A stretch of DNA of 64,000 nt, from positions 1,302,001 through 1,366,000 of the forward strand of contig NZ_AP019711.1 in assembly GCF_010537335.1 (NCBI RefSeq). The letters run 5' to 3'. The first letter of the stretch is position 1, and the number at the start of each line of letters is the position of its first letter. The translations under genes were made by a program, and so were the position numbers. Positions 36,029 to 44,047 of the stretch are shown piece by piece. The notes beneath the pieces are model-generated. The model was not told the origin of the DNA and ran no database searches. It worked only from the letters and a program-made list of their open reading frames with translations. Source of the DNA: Amedibacterium intestinale. Lineage in GTDB: Bacteria > Bacillota_I > Bacilli_A > Erysipelotrichales > Erysipelotrichaceae.

Positions 36029-36571
36029 CTATTTCTCAAGTTTTAAACATTTACCAAGTACTTCACCAGTCGATAAATATTGATACGTCGGCATTTCAAA
36101 TAATACCGGTTTTAACTTATCATAATTAATTTTTCCTTGTTCATCCAAACATTCTTCCTTAACAAACGTATTTTTTATTAAAAGAATGAAATTATCAAAG
36201 TCTTCTGTTTCATAATTGTTTTCCACAATACACTCCATTGTTAATGGGGAATCCTTGATCATTGGAACCCCTGTTTCCCCAATTTCTTCATCAAAAACAT
36301 TTGATTTATCAACAGTTTTGCCACTAACTGATCCTACATAATTGGCTTTACTTAACAATTGTTCATCAATTAAATTCACAGATACCACACGGCTTTCTTT
36401 TATTCCTTTGTTTGTATAATGTGCCTTTGCACAACTAATCAATAAACGATCATGGCCTAATATACCAACATGGGCAACCAATAGCCAATTTGTTTTGCCA
36501 TCTACTTTCGTACCTGCTACACAAACAGGTGTGGGATACAATGCCAACACTGATCCAATATTTTTTCTCAT
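36029..36571 (-). CDS. Flavin reductase family protein
   Basis: 180 residues from the ATG at 36571 (MRKNIGSVLALYPTPVCVAGT), with GGAATG upstream. FMN-binding split-barrel segments are VDGKTNWLLVAHVGI, ISCAKAHYTNKGIKESRVVSVNLI and YVGSVSGKTVDKSNVF. Cytosolic; expected to reduce or bind flavin with NAD(P)H. It forms the upstream edge of the flavodoxin island. The reading frame continues 5' beyond this start through an in-frame TGA at 36683-36685, which suggests decay of an upstream ORF. Confidence 0.85.
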   Translation of the reverse strand: MRKNIGSVLALYPTPVCVAGTKVDGKTNWLLVAHVGILGHDRLLISCAKAHYTNKGIKESRVVSVNLIDEQLLSKANYVGSVSGKTVDKSNVFDEEIGETGVPMIKDSPLTMECIVENNYETEDFDNFILLIKNTFVKEECLDEQGKINYDKLKPVLFEMPTYQYLSTGEVLGKCLKLEK

Positions 36572-37062
36572 ATTACTTACATTCCTTTTTTCTGTTTGAA
36601 TACAATACATTAAATAATCCATACGTGCTAACTGATGTTCTTTAAAATGAATATCAACTAAAATCGAGTTAGGAATCTGATATCATTTGCCTGCTTCTTT
36701 TGTCATTTTACTAATCACCCTTTCTAAAATTATTTTAGGTTGCAATACAGACAAAGTAAAATACTTAAATTTAATTGATTCCTATGCTTTGAAAGCATTT
36801 CTTTTTTTACATGAATACATTATTTCAAATAACAAATAATAAACCGTTTCAATAGGAACAATAAAAATCCTTATTTACCACATCCCTCTTTTCTTCTTAT
36901 GCTGCTTCCACAAGCACATATGATCGAAACACTTTAGATTTAGTTTAGACATAAGAAAAAACCTGACTTTTAAAAATCAGGCTAAACATCATATATCATC
37001 AAATAAGGCAAATTTTAAAACTTTGAAAAAACTTAATTCAAGAGTGTTTCAACTATATACTT
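36572..37062. other. Intergenic region with possible ORF remnant and rlmD terminator
   Basis: A minus-strand ATG at 36706 with AAGGGTG upstream opens MTKEAGK, then TGA, then YQIPNSILVDIHFKEHQ in frame with the flavin reductase. This looks like a remnant but has no recognised family. The rest (36710-36950) shows nothing, and the rlmD terminator lies at 36955-36981. Confidence 0.4.
36955..36981 (-). terminator. rlmD terminator
   Basis: CCTGA and TCAGG, extended by A/T pairs, with TTTTTTC following on the minus strand. Confidence 0.75.
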
Positions 37063-38373
37063 TTATTTTCTAACTAAAAGACAAATGCTTTCGATATGAG
37101 ATGTATTTGGAAACATATCTATTGGCTGAATACGTTCTACACGATATCGGTTTTGTAAAACAGCTAAATTCTTTCCTAGTGTTGCTGGATTACAAGATAC
37201 ATAAACAATGTTCTTAATTTTACTTCTTAAAATACAATCCAGCATTGCATCATCCAAGCCACTTCTTGGAGGATCCACTACCAGCACATCAATATTTCTT
37301 TTCTTAGAAAGATATATAAGTTTATCAGCTGCATCTGCACATAGGAAAGAAACATCTTCACATCCATTTTTCTTTGCATTCTGATTTGCATTCACAACTG
37401 CATCTTTAATGCTTTCAATTCCAATAATTTCTTTAGCCTTATCTTTTAAATACATAGAAATTCCACCAATTCCACTGTAAGCTTCTACCAGCAGATTGCA
37501 CTTAGCAGGAATCATAGCTGCTATATTACGATACAACTGTATAGCCTGTTTCGTATTCAACTGGAAAAAAGAACGTGGTGAAATCTGCAGCTGTATATCT
37601 TCAAGCTGTAAAGGAAGATATTTTTCTCCTGCAAGCAAGACAACTTTTTTTCCAAACACTTCTGTTGTTTTCTTTGTCGTATGTACACTTTGCCATAAAC
37701 TGTACATGCCCTTGATCTGCATCAGTTTCTGTATTAAAGATGCACCAATTTCATTTTCTCCTGTTACCAAGGTACATTGATATTTTCCATCAAAGCCACG
37801 TACAATTAAATTTCTTAATCCTTTTTTTGTCTTATGAGAATATGCTTCCATATGTGCATTATTTAAAACTTTCATAATCTCTCTACGGATTTCTTCTAAC
37901 CCTTTATCATGAATGATACATTTTTTTATTCCCAGGAAATAATTCGTATTTGGTAAAAACATTCCACTTTCTAAATACCCTTCATCAACACCACAAGGCA
38001 TTTTAAACTGATTACGATAGGCAAAAATATCTTCACTTGGTAAAACATTGCTGATTCTTCTAGGATCTACCTGAGCATATTTAATAAGTGACTGTTTTAA
38101 AATCTCTCTTTTATATTCCAGTTGCTTTGGATAACGTACATGCATTAGAGAACAGCCGCCGCATACATGCTGCAAATGACATTTAGGCTGCATACGATCT
38201 TTATTTTTTGATACAATCTTTAATACTTCCCCGCGCGCATAGCGTTTATTTTTTTCTGTAATCTTAATATCAACAATTTCTCCAATCATTGCTTTGGGTA
38301 CAAAAACAGGAAGATGATCAATATATCCTATTCCTTCTCCATTGATTCCAACTTTTTTAATTTCCACTTTCAT
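37063..38373 (-). CDS. rlmD: 23S rRNA (uracil-C5)-methyltransferase, RlmD/RlmCD type
   Basis: 436 residues of the TrmA/RumA family. An N-terminal TRAM RNA-binding domain (about 1-55) is followed by the iron-sulfur ligands C65, C71, C74 (KCHLQHVCGGC) and C152. A SAM-dependent methyltransferase domain has VEAYSGIGGISMYL, DPPRSGL and the catalytic Cys in VYVSCNPATL. Which uridine is modified cannot be read from the sequence. It is the last gene of a three-gene run (lipoprotein, YihY, rlmD). Confidence 0.93.
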   Translation of the reverse strand: MKVEIKKVGINGEGIGYIDHLPVFVPKAMIGEIVDIKITEKNKRYARGEVLKIVSKNKDRMQPKCHLQHVCGGCSLMHVRYPKQLEYKREILKQSLIKYAQVDPRRISNVLPSEDIFAYRNQFKMPCGVDEGYLESGMFLPNTNYFLGIKKCIIHDKGLEEIRREIMKVLNNAHMEAYSHKTKKGLRNLIVRGFDGKYQCTLVTGENEIGASLIQKLMQIKGMYSLWQSVHTTKKTTEVFGKKVVLLAGEKYLPLQLEDIQLQISPRSFFQLNTKQAIQLYRNIAAMIPAKCNLLVEAYSGIGGISMYLKDKAKEIIGIESIKDAVVNANQNAKKNGCEDVSFLCADAADKLIYLSKKRNIDVLVVDPPRSGLDDAMLDCILRSKIKNIVYVSCNPATLGKNLAVLQNRYRVERIQPIDMFPNTSHIESICLLVRK

Positions 38374-38384
38374 AATGCTTTCCT

Positions 38385-39212
38385 CTATTTTCTTTCTATC
38401 AGTTTACTGATTTTATGTGATATATGAATTGCTAAATCATAAAATCTTCCATGTTTTAAAGGAAGATGCTGTTCATATCCATATTCATCTTCAATTACTA
38501 AATTTAAACAAAAGCCAAAGTAAATAATACACGATATTAAATAGATTGCCAACAATAAAGTTACCAAAGATGCTAAAGGACCATAAACATCCTGATATGA
38601 TGTAAATTTTGTAACGATCATTACAAATAAAGTTGCCAAAAGCAATACCCCAATGGTAGAAAACATAGCACCTGCCAAACCAAATGACCAGTCACGCTTT
38701 CGAAAACTTAAAGTTCGATACATAAAATAAAAGACCAGCAGCATAATACCAGAAAAAATAAACGGTAAAAAATCAAAAAAATTAGTCGCGATATAAGCAC
38801 AGGCAATAAATAAAAATGCCATCAACACAAAAATAATAACAGATTTTATACGTATTGACCATTTTGGAACTTCCACATGTTCATGAGAAGCACTAATTAG
38901 CAGAAAGGAAAAAATACTTTTGCTGGCTAGATAAAACGATACACACATCGTAATGATAAAAGAAGTAATATTATAATCTTTATCTGTGAAAAAAGAGAAA
39001 ATCTGATCGATCATTTCCGTATTATTATCAGGTATAAAATGCAAGATAAAATTTAATAATATATCTTCAGAAAGATATGCATATTTAAACAGTAAAGCCA
39101 CGATTAAAACTGAAGGAGCTAATGCCAGTAATAAAGAAAATGCAAGGGAATACTTAAATAAGCTTCCTTCAAACGAGGTAAATTCACGATACAGATATAC
39201 GAGTTTTTTCAT
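38385..39212 (-). CDS. YihY/BrkB-family membrane protein
   Basis: 275 residues with about six transmembrane helices, the layout of the YihY family (long mis-called ribonuclease BN). The conserved N-terminal region (SLAFSLLLALAPSVLIV) and the central AGAMFSTIGVLLLATLFVM segment fit. The biochemical role is unsettled; a transport or flippase function has been proposed. Spacing to rlmD is 11 bases, so they are co-transcribed. Confidence 0.9.
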   Translation of the reverse strand: MKKLVYLYREFTSFEGSLFKYSLAFSLLLALAPSVLIVALLFKYAYLSEDILLNFILHFIPDNNTEMIDQIFSFFTDKDYNITSFIITMCVSFYLASKSIFSFLLISASHEHVEVPKWSIRIKSVIIFVLMAFLFIACAYIATNFFDFLPFIFSGIMLLVFYFMYRTLSFRKRDWSFGLAGAMFSTIGVLLLATLFVMIVTKFTSYQDVYGPLASLVTLLLAIYLISCIIYFGFCLNLVIEDEYGYEQHLPLKHGRFYDLAIHISHKISKLIERK

Positions 39213-39230
39213 AACTTGCCTCCTATAGGA

Positions 39231-39713
39231 TTATTTCAGGCTACGAAGATAGTTTACCACCTTTTCTGTATCTGTACCAAGAACAAAACAATAATATTGT
39301 CCTATTTTCCCTTCCCATGAAGCATTTATACGCTTTTCTAAACCAGGTATTGTATTTTTCCATGTATTGAGTATATTTTCTTTTCGATATGAAATTGCAT
39401 TTTTTACTTCATCTAATACAGTATCATCTGCCTGAAAAAAGGCAATTTCACCAAGTTGTGGCTTTACTACACTTGAAAATACATATGCCTCTTTCGCATG
39501 TGCTACCACAAATCCATATTCTTCTTCTATTTTCGTATCTTCCCATGGAATTTCATTTAACAATTCCATTTCTAATGTTTTATCTGTAATCTGTTTATTT
39601 ATATTATATATAACTTTTTCTACATTCAGATTTCCTTTTTCAAAACTTCCCATTTTATCACATCCAAAAAGACATAAAAAAGCAAACATACAACAAAACC
39701 ATTTTTTCAACAT
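39231..39713 (-). CDS. DUF4358-type lipoprotein
   Basis: 160 residues: signal peptide ending in a lipobox (CLFGC, lipidated near residue 18) and a small alpha/beta domain. YVFSSVVKPQLGEIAFFQADD is the characteristic stretch of DUF4358, whose role is unknown. First gene of the run that ends with rlmD. The family assignment is by pattern only. Confidence 0.7.
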   Translation of the reverse strand: MLKKWFCCMFAFLCLFGCDKMGSFEKGNLNVEKVIYNINKQITDKTLEMELLNEIPWEDTKIEEEYGFVVAHAKEAYVFSSVVKPQLGEIAFFQADDTVLDEVKNAISYRKENILNTWKNTIPGLEKRINASWEGKIGQYYCFVLGTDTEKVVNYLRSLK

Positions 39714-39757
39714 AAAAAACCTCCTGTTTCAATGTATGCCCAAATAACAATAGAAAT

Positions 39758-39782
39758 GAAAAAAAGCTGACATTTATCAGCT
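39758..39782 (-). terminator. Terminator of the pyrophosphatase-like gene
   Basis: AGCTGA and TCAGCT with a 6-base loop, then TTTTTTTC on the minus strand; the stem overlaps the stop codon. Confidence 0.75.
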
Positions 39783-40171
39783 TAATCATTGCTTGCCCAA
39801 TAAGGGACTTCACTTCCTCTTCGAATCAAAACAGCTTTTTGAAATTCTGTTTGATTTAAAAATTCCAAAATTTCAAGTTCTTCCTCTTCACTGCATCCAA
39901 TCAGCAGTTTTACTTCACAATCTTTTTTTAAAATGTCTGCACTGACAACAACAGATTGTACCAGATTTGATTTTTCACTTCCTTTAAATACATCAATAGG
40001 AGCCTGATCAGAACCTGTTGTATCACACAAGTAACCATAATCTACTGGATAAATCAGATTGCTGTATTTGTAATGACATGTATTACGTGGTCTATCAACT
40101 ACCAATTTGCTTGATAAATATAGTGTGTCTAATTTCTGCCAGAAAAAAGCATTGTTTTCATATGCGCTCAT
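39782..40171 (-). CDS. Reduced inorganic-pyrophosphatase-like protein
   Basis: 129 residues, shorter than the roughly 165-180 of family I soluble pyrophosphatases. Recognisable pieces are YSNLIYPVDYGYL (the YPxxYGY motif) and SDQAPIDVF, where the family has DGDPxDV. One metal-binding Asp of that motif is therefore replaced by Ala, and C-terminal catalytic residues are missing, so hydrolysis of pyrophosphate is doubtful. It lies 12 bases downstream of the FMN dehydrogenase gene and is co-transcribed with it. Confidence 0.75.
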   Translation of the reverse strand: MSAYENNAFFWQKLDTLYLSSKLVVDRPRNTCHYKYSNLIYPVDYGYLCDTTGSDQAPIDVFKGSEKSNLVQSVVVSADILKKDCEVKLLIGCSEEEELEILEFLNQTEFQKAVLIRRGSEVPYWASND

Positions 40172-40183
40172 AAGTACCCTCCT

Positions 40184-41206
40184 TTAGAATTTTACTGTAA
40201 TCTTATCTCTTGTAATGTCCTTAATTGTTTTACATCCAGACATTGCCATAGCCTCTTTTAATTCCAGAGCAATCTTTTCCATATAAATACGAATACCTTC
40301 TCTGCCTCCGCCAATTACAGCATGCGATACAGGTCTTCCAATCAATACACCATCTGCACCTAAAGCCAATGCTTTAAACACATCATTTCCAGTACGGATT
40401 GCCCCATCTACAAATATTTTCATACGTCCATCCACAGCTTTTACAATTTCTTCCAAAACTTCAATACCAGCTAAAGAATCATCCAGTACTCTTCCTCCAT
40501 GATTGGAAACAATAATACCATCTGCACCTGCTTCCAATGCTTTTAAAGCACCTTTCACACTCATGATTCCTTTTAAGATAAAAGGCAATGAACAATTGGA
40601 TGTAATTTCTTTCAAATCTTCCACTGTTTTAAAACCTACCGGCGTTACACTTTTTCTTAAATTCGTTAATCCACTGGCATCAATATCAGAAGCGATTGCT
40701 AAAGCATTTGCCTCCTGTGCCATCTGTAAACGCCACTGCATAGCTTCCTTCTCCCATGGTTTCACCGTTGGAATACCATATCCATTATGTTTTTTTACAA
40801 TACCAGTAGGTCCTGTAAACATTTCATCATGCATTCCATCCCCCGTAAAAGCCAAGGTACCTGCTTCCAGACATCCAGCAACAAGCTCCTCTGTATAAGT
40901 TAAATCATCTAAATCTGCCCCATAATTTTGCTTGATTCCACTAATTGGTGCTGCATATACCGGTAAAGATACGGGATGTCCAAAAAAATCTGCATTCGTA
41001 GAAATTTCTTCATTTCCTGTTATTGTATCCATCGTAATAAAGATTTCTTTCAACATCTTTGCATTTCTAACAAAAGATTCCCCACTGCCTTTTCCTCCAG
41101 GACCTGGGGTTTCCCCTCTGCATGCCAAACCATTGCATACAGGGCAGCAGCGACAAATTTTACATTTTTTTCTAGCTTCTGAATAAACGTCTTCCCATGT
41201 TTTCAT
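40184..41206 (-). CDS. FMN-dependent alpha-hydroxy-acid dehydrogenase/oxidase
   Basis: 340 residues. The TIM barrel is recognised by LPVYAAPISGI, the active-site histidine in GIIVSNHGGRVLDDS, and the FMN-phosphate motif VDGAIRTGNDVFKALALGADGVLIGRP. The N-terminal CKICRCCPVCNG cluster with five cysteines is typical of the anaerobic Bacillota branch, where it may bind an iron-sulfur centre. Substrate may be lactate or another 2-hydroxy acid. It forms an operon with the pyrophosphatase-like gene. Confidence 0.9.
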   Translation of the reverse strand: MKTWEDVYSEARKKCKICRCCPVCNGLACRGETPGPGGKGSGESFVRNAKMLKEIFITMDTITGNEEISTNADFFGHPVSLPVYAAPISGIKQNYGADLDDLTYTEELVAGCLEAGTLAFTGDGMHDEMFTGPTGIVKKHNGYGIPTVKPWEKEAMQWRLQMAQEANALAIASDIDASGLTNLRKSVTPVGFKTVEDLKEITSNCSLPFILKGIMSVKGALKALEAGADGIIVSNHGGRVLDDSLAGIEVLEEIVKAVDGRMKIFVDGAIRTGNDVFKALALGADGVLIGRPVSHAVIGGGREGIRIYMEKIALELKEAMAMSGCKTIKDITRDKITVKF

Positions 41207-41375
41207 TTTTACACATCACTTTCTATTGTGTCATTCCTATTATACTGTTTATGAAAATATTTATCAAGGGTTTAAATATACTTTCATTTTTTGTTTCATT
41301 TTGTAAAGAGAAACATATAAAAGATGCTTACTGAAATTGCTTTCTTACCTTTCTTTTCCACATCCATTATCTTAT

Positions 41376-41401
41376 ATAAAAAGAAGGTGTCTGACACCTT
41401 C
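41376..41401 (-). terminator. Terminator of the aldose epimerase gene
   Basis: GAAGGTGTC and GACACCTTC form a near-perfect palindrome followed by TTTTT on the minus strand. Confidence 0.8.
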
Positions 41402-41407
41402 CATACA

Positions 41408-42280
41408 TTAAAATACTTCTATCGTATAAGCTGTAGTAAATGTTTTTTGAGGAGATAAGATCATAGTTCCTTCACGATGATAAAAATCTTCTTTTACTTC
41501 TGAGAAATCTGCATGTCCATACCATGGCTCTAAACAAACAAATGGTGCATCTTTCTTAGCTGTCCATAGTGCTACATACGGATATCCTGCAATTGATATT
41601 TTAACACCATGTCCTTTTTTACCTTCCAAAGTTAAATAAGCACTTTTTGTTCCTTTATATATCAATGTTTTATAGTGATCAAATGTTTCATAATCACATG
41701 GAATCTCCTGAAGTTCTACATTTTCCAGTTTATATGGTTCTTTTTTCTCCACATCAAATACTAGCTGCTGCATCTTTTCCGGATTTGAAAAACGCATTGT
41801 GTAATCTTCAAAACGCTCTTCCTCACATAAAGGGCAATTAAATCCAGGATGAAGTCCAAAACTAAATGGCATTTCTTTATCTCCAGTGTTTGTAATGCAG
41901 TAAGTAATCGTTAGTTTATTATCCTTTAATTCATAAGCAATTTCATAATGAAAATCAAATGGATACTGTTTTTTTGTATCCTCATTGCTGTTTAATTCCA
42001 TTACAACCTGTTTTCCATCATCTTGTCTGCATGTTAATGTAGCATAACGAATCAAGCCATGATTTTTCATCGCATAAGACTTTCCATCGATTGTATAATC
42101 ATTTGTATAGGTATTTCCTACCATTGGAAATAAAGAAGGATTTTTTCCACTCCAATAAGCTTCATCTCCCTGCCACATATACTGAATACCTGTTTCTTTG
42201 TCTGTAAAACTTTGAATTTCGCCACCTTTTTCTACAAAGGTAACAATATAACGTTCATTTTCAAGTTTCATAATTTTCAA
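41408..42280 (-). CDS. Aldose 1-epimerase family protein
   Basis: 290-residue beta-sandwich enzyme acting on free sugars or sugar phosphates. Family features are the NHGLIRYATL histidine, FGLHPGFNCPL with the second histidine, and a C-terminal CLEPWYGHADF with the catalytic Glu. This branch (LacX/YeaD-like) often acts on phosphorylated or unusual sugars. It starts 6 bases after the HAD gene stops, so the two are co-transcribed and may handle the same sugar. Confidence 0.92.
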   Translation of the reverse strand: MKIMKLENERYIVTFVEKGGEIQSFTDKETGIQYMWQGDEAYWSGKNPSLFPMVGNTYTNDYTIDGKSYAMKNHGLIRYATLTCRQDDGKQVVMELNSNEDTKKQYPFDFHYEIAYELKDNKLTITYCITNTGDKEMPFSFGLHPGFNCPLCEEERFEDYTMRFSNPEKMQQLVFDVEKKEPYKLENVELQEIPCDYETFDHYKTLIYKGTKSAYLTLEGKKGHGVKISIAGYPYVALWTAKKDAPFVCLEPWYGHADFSEVKEDFYHREGTMILSPQKTFTTAYTIEVF

Positions 42281-42286
42281 CTCCTT

Positions 42287-43072
42287 CTATATTATTTTTA
42301 ATTCTTCACATATGTTGTACAAGCCATCTTCATCAATATGCGCACATACGCGATCTGCAGCCTGCTTTGCTTTTTCATTTCCATTTCCCATCGCAATGCC
42401 TAGTCCTGCTTCTGTTAACATACCTACATCATTGGCTCCATCTCCAAAACATACAATATCATCCAATGAGATTCCCCATTTTTCACATATATAAGCAACT
42501 GTTGTCCCTTTATCACATGCTTTCGCAGTAAATTCTAAAACGTTTGCACTATGTTCCACAATATAACAGTCCTGCATCAATTGTTTTAACTGTTCAACCT
42601 GATACGCTTTATCAGGATATGCCAGCATATTGAAAACTTCCTCCTGCTCATATGCTTTTACAAGCGGATAATTTAAATACAGTTTAAAAAATTTATCAAA
42701 TACAGATGCATCACAGCTTTCCGCAAGACAATCCTTGTCATATGTAGAATAGCGAACAGGAATTTTTTCTTTATGACAGTAGGCAATCAGTTTTTCTACT
42801 GCAGGTGAATCAATTCCAAATTTTTGAATAATTTTATCATCTTCTATAATTAAAGATCCTCCATCATAAATCTTCACATCAAAAGGATATTCTCTAAAAA
42901 AAGAAGGCAGATGTTTTGTTTCATAGCGACATCTGCTTGTCGCAAACCCAACTTTGTATCCTTTTTTCTTTGCTTTTATCAAAAGATCTTTTGTCGATGC
43001 AGGAAGATCATGTACACGATGCGTATACAATGTAGAATCTACATCAAAAAATAATGCTTTTATTTGTTCCAT
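42287..43072 (-). CDS. HAD-IIB family hydrolase
   Basis: 261 residues from the ATG at 43072 (MEQIKALFFDVDSTLY), with GAGGAG upstream; a GTG two codons earlier is less likely. HAD motif I is DVDSTLY, where the usual DxDGT has Ser for Gly; motif II is in FATSRC, and motif IV is FGDGANDVGML with the C2 cap between. Substrate unknown, probably a sugar phosphate given the co-transcribed epimerase. Confidence 0.9.
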   Translation of the reverse strand: MEQIKALFFDVDSTLYTHRVHDLPASTKDLLIKAKKKGYKVGFATSRCRYETKHLPSFFREYPFDVKIYDGGSLIIEDDKIIQKFGIDSPAVEKLIAYCHKEKIPVRYSTYDKDCLAESCDASVFDKFFKLYLNYPLVKAYEQEEVFNMLAYPDKAYQVEQLKQLMQDCYIVEHSANVLEFTAKACDKGTTVAYICEKWGISLDDIVCFGDGANDVGMLTEAGLGIAMGNGNEKAKQAADRVCAHIDEDGLYNICEELKII

Positions 43073-43214
43073 AAACACTCCTCTGTTTCGCTTTCCATTA
43101 TATCATGTCTTACTTTGTATAAAAAGTAAAAATAACAAACTGCAAATTTTTATATAAGCATCATAAAACCAGTCACTCTTCCAGCTTTTCATACAATTAT
43201 CAATTGATAAAATG

Positions 43215-43222
43215 TAAAAAAG
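43215..43222. repeat. 8-bp target-site duplication, left
   Basis: TAAAAAAG, identical to 45731-45738, immediately outside the left GG end of the ISL3 element. Confidence 0.88.
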
Positions 43223-43390
43223 GGTAATCTAAAATTACGTGGTGTTTGAAAGGACAACACTTTATGCTGTGGTCTTAGTGACTGCAGCTTTTTTCATGCT
43301 CTCATCATCTTTGGGGTACCTTTTCTGATATTTCCTCATTATTTCGATCATCATTTATGTTATCATATCTTTAAATCAATATATAAAAAA

Positions 43391-43430
43391 AAGTAAGAAC
43401 CACAAAGTTTAGCGACCTAGGTTCTTACTT
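43391..43430. other. Hairpin upstream of the DUF6431 gene
   Basis: AAGTAAGAACC and GGTTCTTACTT form an 11-bp perfect stem with an 18-base loop. On the minus strand it is followed by a T9 run, so it can terminate transcription there; on the plus strand it may limit read-through expression of the IS genes. Confidence 0.6.
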
Positions 43431-43449
43431 ACCCAAAGCAGGCATCCTT

Positions 43450-43929
43450 ATGATAACATTTAATAACTTTTCTCTCAAGTACATATCTCAAAAATCTTAT
43501 GATGACTATATTTCTAAGATCGAACTTTCTTCCATCAAATGTCCAGGCTGTTCTCATCTTGGATTTCATTTTCATGCTTATTATAAAAGATCTTTGCTTA
43601 CACATGATGGTATTATTACCTTAAAGATATGCAGGATTATTTGTCCTCACTGTCACAAGACTCACGCCATCCTTCCTGTTTCTTTAATTCCTTACACCAG
43701 ACTCCTGGCTTCTGATGTAATAGAAATCATTCTCGATCACGATACTGATAAAGATCATTCTAACCTTTTTCTTGATCCAGTTTACTTTTACTCCATCTTT
43801 CATCGATATCATTCCTTTTTACTGAATATTTCCTATTTCCCTTCAATTACTGATTTTTTCGTCTTTCATATTCATAGATTTCATAGAAATTTTGCTCAGT
43901 TGCGCGGCTTTCTTTTCATTCCCACATAG
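43450..43929 (+). CDS. DUF6431-type zinc-finger protein of the ISL3 element
   Basis: 159 residues. A zinc-binding N-terminal half has CPGCSHLGFHFHAYYKR and CRIICPHCHKTHAILP, closely resembling the N-terminal zinc finger of ISL3 transposases, then a His- and Phe-rich tail. It lacks a catalytic domain. It probably binds DNA and assists or controls transposition of its element; this is inference from position and fold. Only a weak ribosome binding site is visible. Confidence 0.7.
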   Translation: MITFNNFSLKYISQKSYDDYISKIELSSIKCPGCSHLGFHFHAYYKRSLLTHDGIITLKICRIICPHCHKTHAILPVSLIPYTRLLASDVIEIILDHDTDKDHSNLFLDPVYFYSIFHRYHSFLLNISYFPSITDFFVFHIHRFHRNFAQLRGFLFIPT

Positions 43930-43997
43930 GATTCCTTTCCTGCCTTCCATTTTGCCTTCATAATGACACTGTAATGATCATTATAGACTGGAGGTTG

Positions 43998-44042
43998 ATG
44001 AAAACATCCATTGTATTTTCAGTTCTTGATGTTTTCTTTTGA
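43998..44042 (+). CDS. Leader peptide (14 aa) before the ISL3 transposase
   Basis: ATG at 43998 follows a strong TGGAGG, encodes MKTSIVFSVLDVFF and stops at 44040-44042, six bases before the transposase ATG. The transposase itself has no visible binding site, so translational coupling through this short ORF would explain its expression. Confidence 0.55.
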   Translation: MKTSIVFSVLDVFF

Positions 44043-44047
44043 TTTTT

